From the NCBI RefSeq assembly GCF_947503705.1, contig NZ_CANNES010000003.1, forward strand, positions 62,001 to 126,000: a stretch of DNA of 64,000 nt, read 5' to 3'. The translations under genes were made by a program, and so were the position numbers. Positions 62,269 to 64,000 of the stretch are shown piece by piece. The notes under the pieces are model-generated. The model did not search any database, was not told where the DNA came from, and was given only the letters and a program-made list of their open reading frames with translations. Position 1 is the stretch's first letter, and every line of letters begins with the position of its first letter. The stretch comes from an uncultured Tateyamaria sp. Its GTDB lineage: Bacteria; Pseudomonadota; Alphaproteobacteria; Rhodobacterales; Rhodobacteraceae.

Positions 62269-62952
62269 TTATCCCCCAGAGGTGGTGTCCTTGTCCAGCA
62301 GCTCGGCGGCCAAGCTCCGGGTTATGGGCCGTTTGCGGGCCAGGCTTGTGGCATCCAACGTGGCCACGATATCGCGCGCTGCGGCAAAGCTGCGCTCCAT
62401 ATGGGTCACAAGATAGGGGATCACATCCGGGCGCGGTGTCAGCTGTCGATCAGCAAAGAGCTTGGCCAGAACCGCGCCCAACAGCGTGTCATCAGGCGCG
62501 TCCAGCGCGGCATGGGCAGCCGCGTCCACCCGGCTCTGGAGGTCAGGCAGGCTAAGCCGCCACAGGTTGGGGGCGGCCACACCGGTCATCAGCAGGGGCA
62601 AGGCGGCACTGTGCAGCAGGTTGTGCAGGTGAAACAGAGCCGTCTGGGCGGTCATATCGGCGCGGATCGTATCCACGCCTTCAACGGCGACAGGGTGTTG
62701 GGCCAAGGCGTCGATGTCTTGTTCGGCCAGGTCCATGGCCATCACGATCCGCGCACCCGCTTCGCTGGCCCAGACATGGGTCAGATGGCTTTTGCCAGAA
62801 CCCAAGGGGCCGGTCAGCGCAAGCTTTGCCAAAGGCCAGGACGGCCAATTGTCGATCATGGCCAGTGCCACGGCATTGGACGGGGCAACCATGAAATCAT
62901 CACGCCCCAGCGCCGCACGCGCGGGCAGGTCAAATCCCAATTGGACTGCCAT
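62269..62952 (-). CDS. hdaA: HdaA/Hda-like DnaA-related ATPase
   Basis: A 227-residue protein related to the AAA+ part of DnaA. GPLGSGKSHLTHVWASEAGA is the Walker A region and LPLLMTGVAAPNLWRLSLPDLQSRV the sensor 1 and box VII-like part; the C-terminal DnaA DNA-binding domain is missing. In Caulobacter HdaA inactivates DnaA after initiation. The gene order with ppk is usual in this order of bacteria. Start ATG 62952, three bases after the upstream stop. Confidence 0.88.
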   Translation of the reverse strand: MAVQLGFDLPARAALGRDDFMVAPSNAVALAMIDNWPSWPLAKLALTGPLGSGKSHLTHVWASEAGARIVMAMDLAEQDIDALAQHPVAVEGVDTIRADMTAQTALFHLHNLLHSAALPLLMTGVAAPNLWRLSLPDLQSRVDAAAHAALDAPDDTLLGAVLAKLFADRQLTPRPDVIPYLVTHMERSFAAARDIVATLDATSLARKRPITRSLAAELLDKDTTSGG

Positions 62953-62955
62953 GGC

Positions 62956-64000
62956 TTAGTCCTCGGGCCTTGGCTTGGGTTTGCCTTGGCCATCGACGCC
63001 GCGATAAAGCAGGCTTTGCTGATATTGGTCGATGGCAAAGCGGACAAAGACGCCGAGGGCGGCGGCCATCGGCACGGCGACCAACATGCCGACAAAGCCA
63101 AAGAGTGCGCCGAAAACCGACAGGGCCAGGATCAGCCAAACAGGGTGCAAACCCACGCTGCTGCCCACCAGCTTGGGGGTCAATACGTTGCCTTCGGCCA
63201 CTTGCCCCAACATGAAAATGCCGGCCACAGCGGCGATCCAATGCCATTCACCCCAGAACTGGAAGAGGGCCAGACCAATGGCCAGCGCGCCGCCCACCAA
63301 GGCCCCCACATAGGGAATGAAGGTCAAAAGGCCCGCGACAAAGCCGACGACCAGCCCAAATTGCAGGCCCACCAGCATCAGGGCGACGGCATAGTAGGTG
63401 CCCAGCACCAGGCACACTGTGCCCATGCCACGGATAAAGCTGGACAGGGTCCTGTCAATCTCTGTGGCCAGTTCGCGAATGACGGGGGCATGATCTCGAG
63501 GCAGAAGCCCGTCGACCTTTTCGATCATCCGGTCCCAATCGAGCAGCAGATAGACGGCCACTACGGGCACAATGACAAAGAGGACAACGACATTGATCAG
63601 GCTCGCTGCCGACGTCAGGGCCGAGTTGAGCAATTGGCCGCCGCGATCAGACACCGTCTGGCCCAGCGAATTGAGGCTTTGGCGCAGTGTCGATCCTTCA
63701 TCCAGAAGGCTGGGGAATTTTTCGGTCAGAAAGGCACCCAGATCGCGAGCAAGGTTGGGAGCTGTATTAAAAAGCTGGATGGCTTGCTGGACCAGGGTCG
63801 GCACCACAAGCATCGTCACCAGGACAAAGACAATGACCGCGGCCACGGTGATCAGGCCTGTGGCCAGCCCGCGGCTGCATCCGCGGCCTTCGAGCCAATC
63901 GGCGATTGGATCAAGGAAATAGGCGATGGCCGCACCCAGGAAAAAGGGCAGCAGCTGATCCCCAAGGGCATAAAGCAGCACGAAGAAAACCGCCGCCGCG
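62956..64000 (-). CDS. AI-2E (PerM/UPF0118) family transporter, partial at window end
   Basis: At least 347 residues of an eight-helix permease; the open frame continues past base 64000, so the true start lies outside. AIAYFLDPIADWLEGRGCSRG, the large soluble segment with SLLDEGSTLRQSLNSLGQTV, and GLLTFIPYVGALVGGALAIG are typical of the family. Members export autoinducer-2 or act as Na+/H+ antiporters; the substrate here is unknown. Its stop is three bases before the hdaA start, so transcription is shared. Confidence 0.88.
   Translation of the reverse strand, partial: AAAVFFVLLYALGDQLLPFFLGAAIAYFLDPIADWLEGRGCSRGLATGLITVAAVIVFVLVTMLVVPTLVQQAIQLFNTAPNLARDLGAFLTEKFPSLLDEGSTLRQSLNSLGQTVSDRGGQLLNSALTSAASLINVVVLFVIVPVVAVYLLLDWDRMIEKVDGLLPRDHAPVIRELATEIDRTLSSFIRGMGTVCLVLGTYYAVALMLVGLQFGLVVGFVAGLLTFIPYVGALVGGALAIGLALFQFWGEWHWIAAVAGIFMLGQVAEGNVLTPKLVGSSVGLHPVWLILALSVFGALFGFVGMLVAVPMAAALGVFVRFAIDQYQQSLLYRGVDGQGKPKPRPED

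Noticed and set aside
1-64000. CRISPR array, prophage, insertion sequence, toxin-antitoxin pair
   Set aside because: No regularly spaced repeats, transposase, integrase or phage genes were seen; tRNA genes were also looked for and none found.

Overview
The window is GC-rich bacterial chromosome and reads as an alphaproteobacterium of the order Rhodobacterales, most likely the Roseobacter group. The reasons are gene content and order: a PccR-type regulator beside pccB/pccA/methylmalonyl-CoA mutase, betI-betC-betB-betA, an AI-2E transporter-hdaA-ppk-ppx row, gatC-gatA, small DUF1127 and DUF6497 proteins, and an alphaproteobacterial RNase P RNA. There are no rRNA genes, prophage, insertion sequence or CRISPR array, and I found no tRNA. 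It is dense housekeeping and metabolic chromosome.

Layout. 1-9.0 kb: a Hint-domain protein, an RluB-type pseudouridine synthase, tadA, a DUF5671 membrane protein, a class III nucleotide cyclase, a UPF0173 hydrolase, a ceramidase-family membrane protein, a VOC protein and gatC-gatA. 9-17.7 kb: an excalibur-type lipoprotein, an AmpD-like amidase, rnpB, a TetR repressor divergent from a tautomerase/MAPEG pair, rpmG, a GNAT cluster, a Bax-inhibitor-1 protein, a DUF1127 protein divergent from a LysR regulator, and an XRE regulator behind a 465-base leader rich in palindromes. 17.7-34 kb: hisN, two guanine-type deaminases around a secreted CAP protein, mgtE, 5-formyl-THF cyclo-ligase, a YmdB-like phosphoesterase, DMT and SLC13 transporters, an FAD dehydrogenase, a glutathionyl-hydroquinone reductase and a YebC regulator. 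34-40.6 kb: a DMT transporter and the bet genes, which turn choline-O-sulfate into choline, betaine aldehyde and glycine betaine. 40.6-55.1 kb: the propionyl-CoA assimilation locus (pccR, a Bcr/CflA-type MFS exporter, pccB, eight small genes, pccA, scpA), with TTTGCAAA-type boxes in front of pccR and pccB. 55.1-64 kb: a run of small enzymes on the plus strand, then ppx, ppk, hdaA and an AI-2E permease cut by the window end, all on the minus strand.

I do not see an obvious new multi-gene system. The most interesting structure is non-coding. Three intergenic copies of a roughly 50-base double-hairpin element have stems that differ in sequence but keep base pairing (covariation), while the second loop is always GTGTC. 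A second dispersed element with the core GCCTCCGGCGGG supplies, in inverted orientation, the Shine-Dalgarno of betB. Other points are an 18-base inverted repeat between betB and betA, a pair of matching operators between tetR and its divergent operon, and RNase P RNA ending against a convergent stop codon. All functional names rest on recognising motifs and family resemblance by eye; no database search was run.
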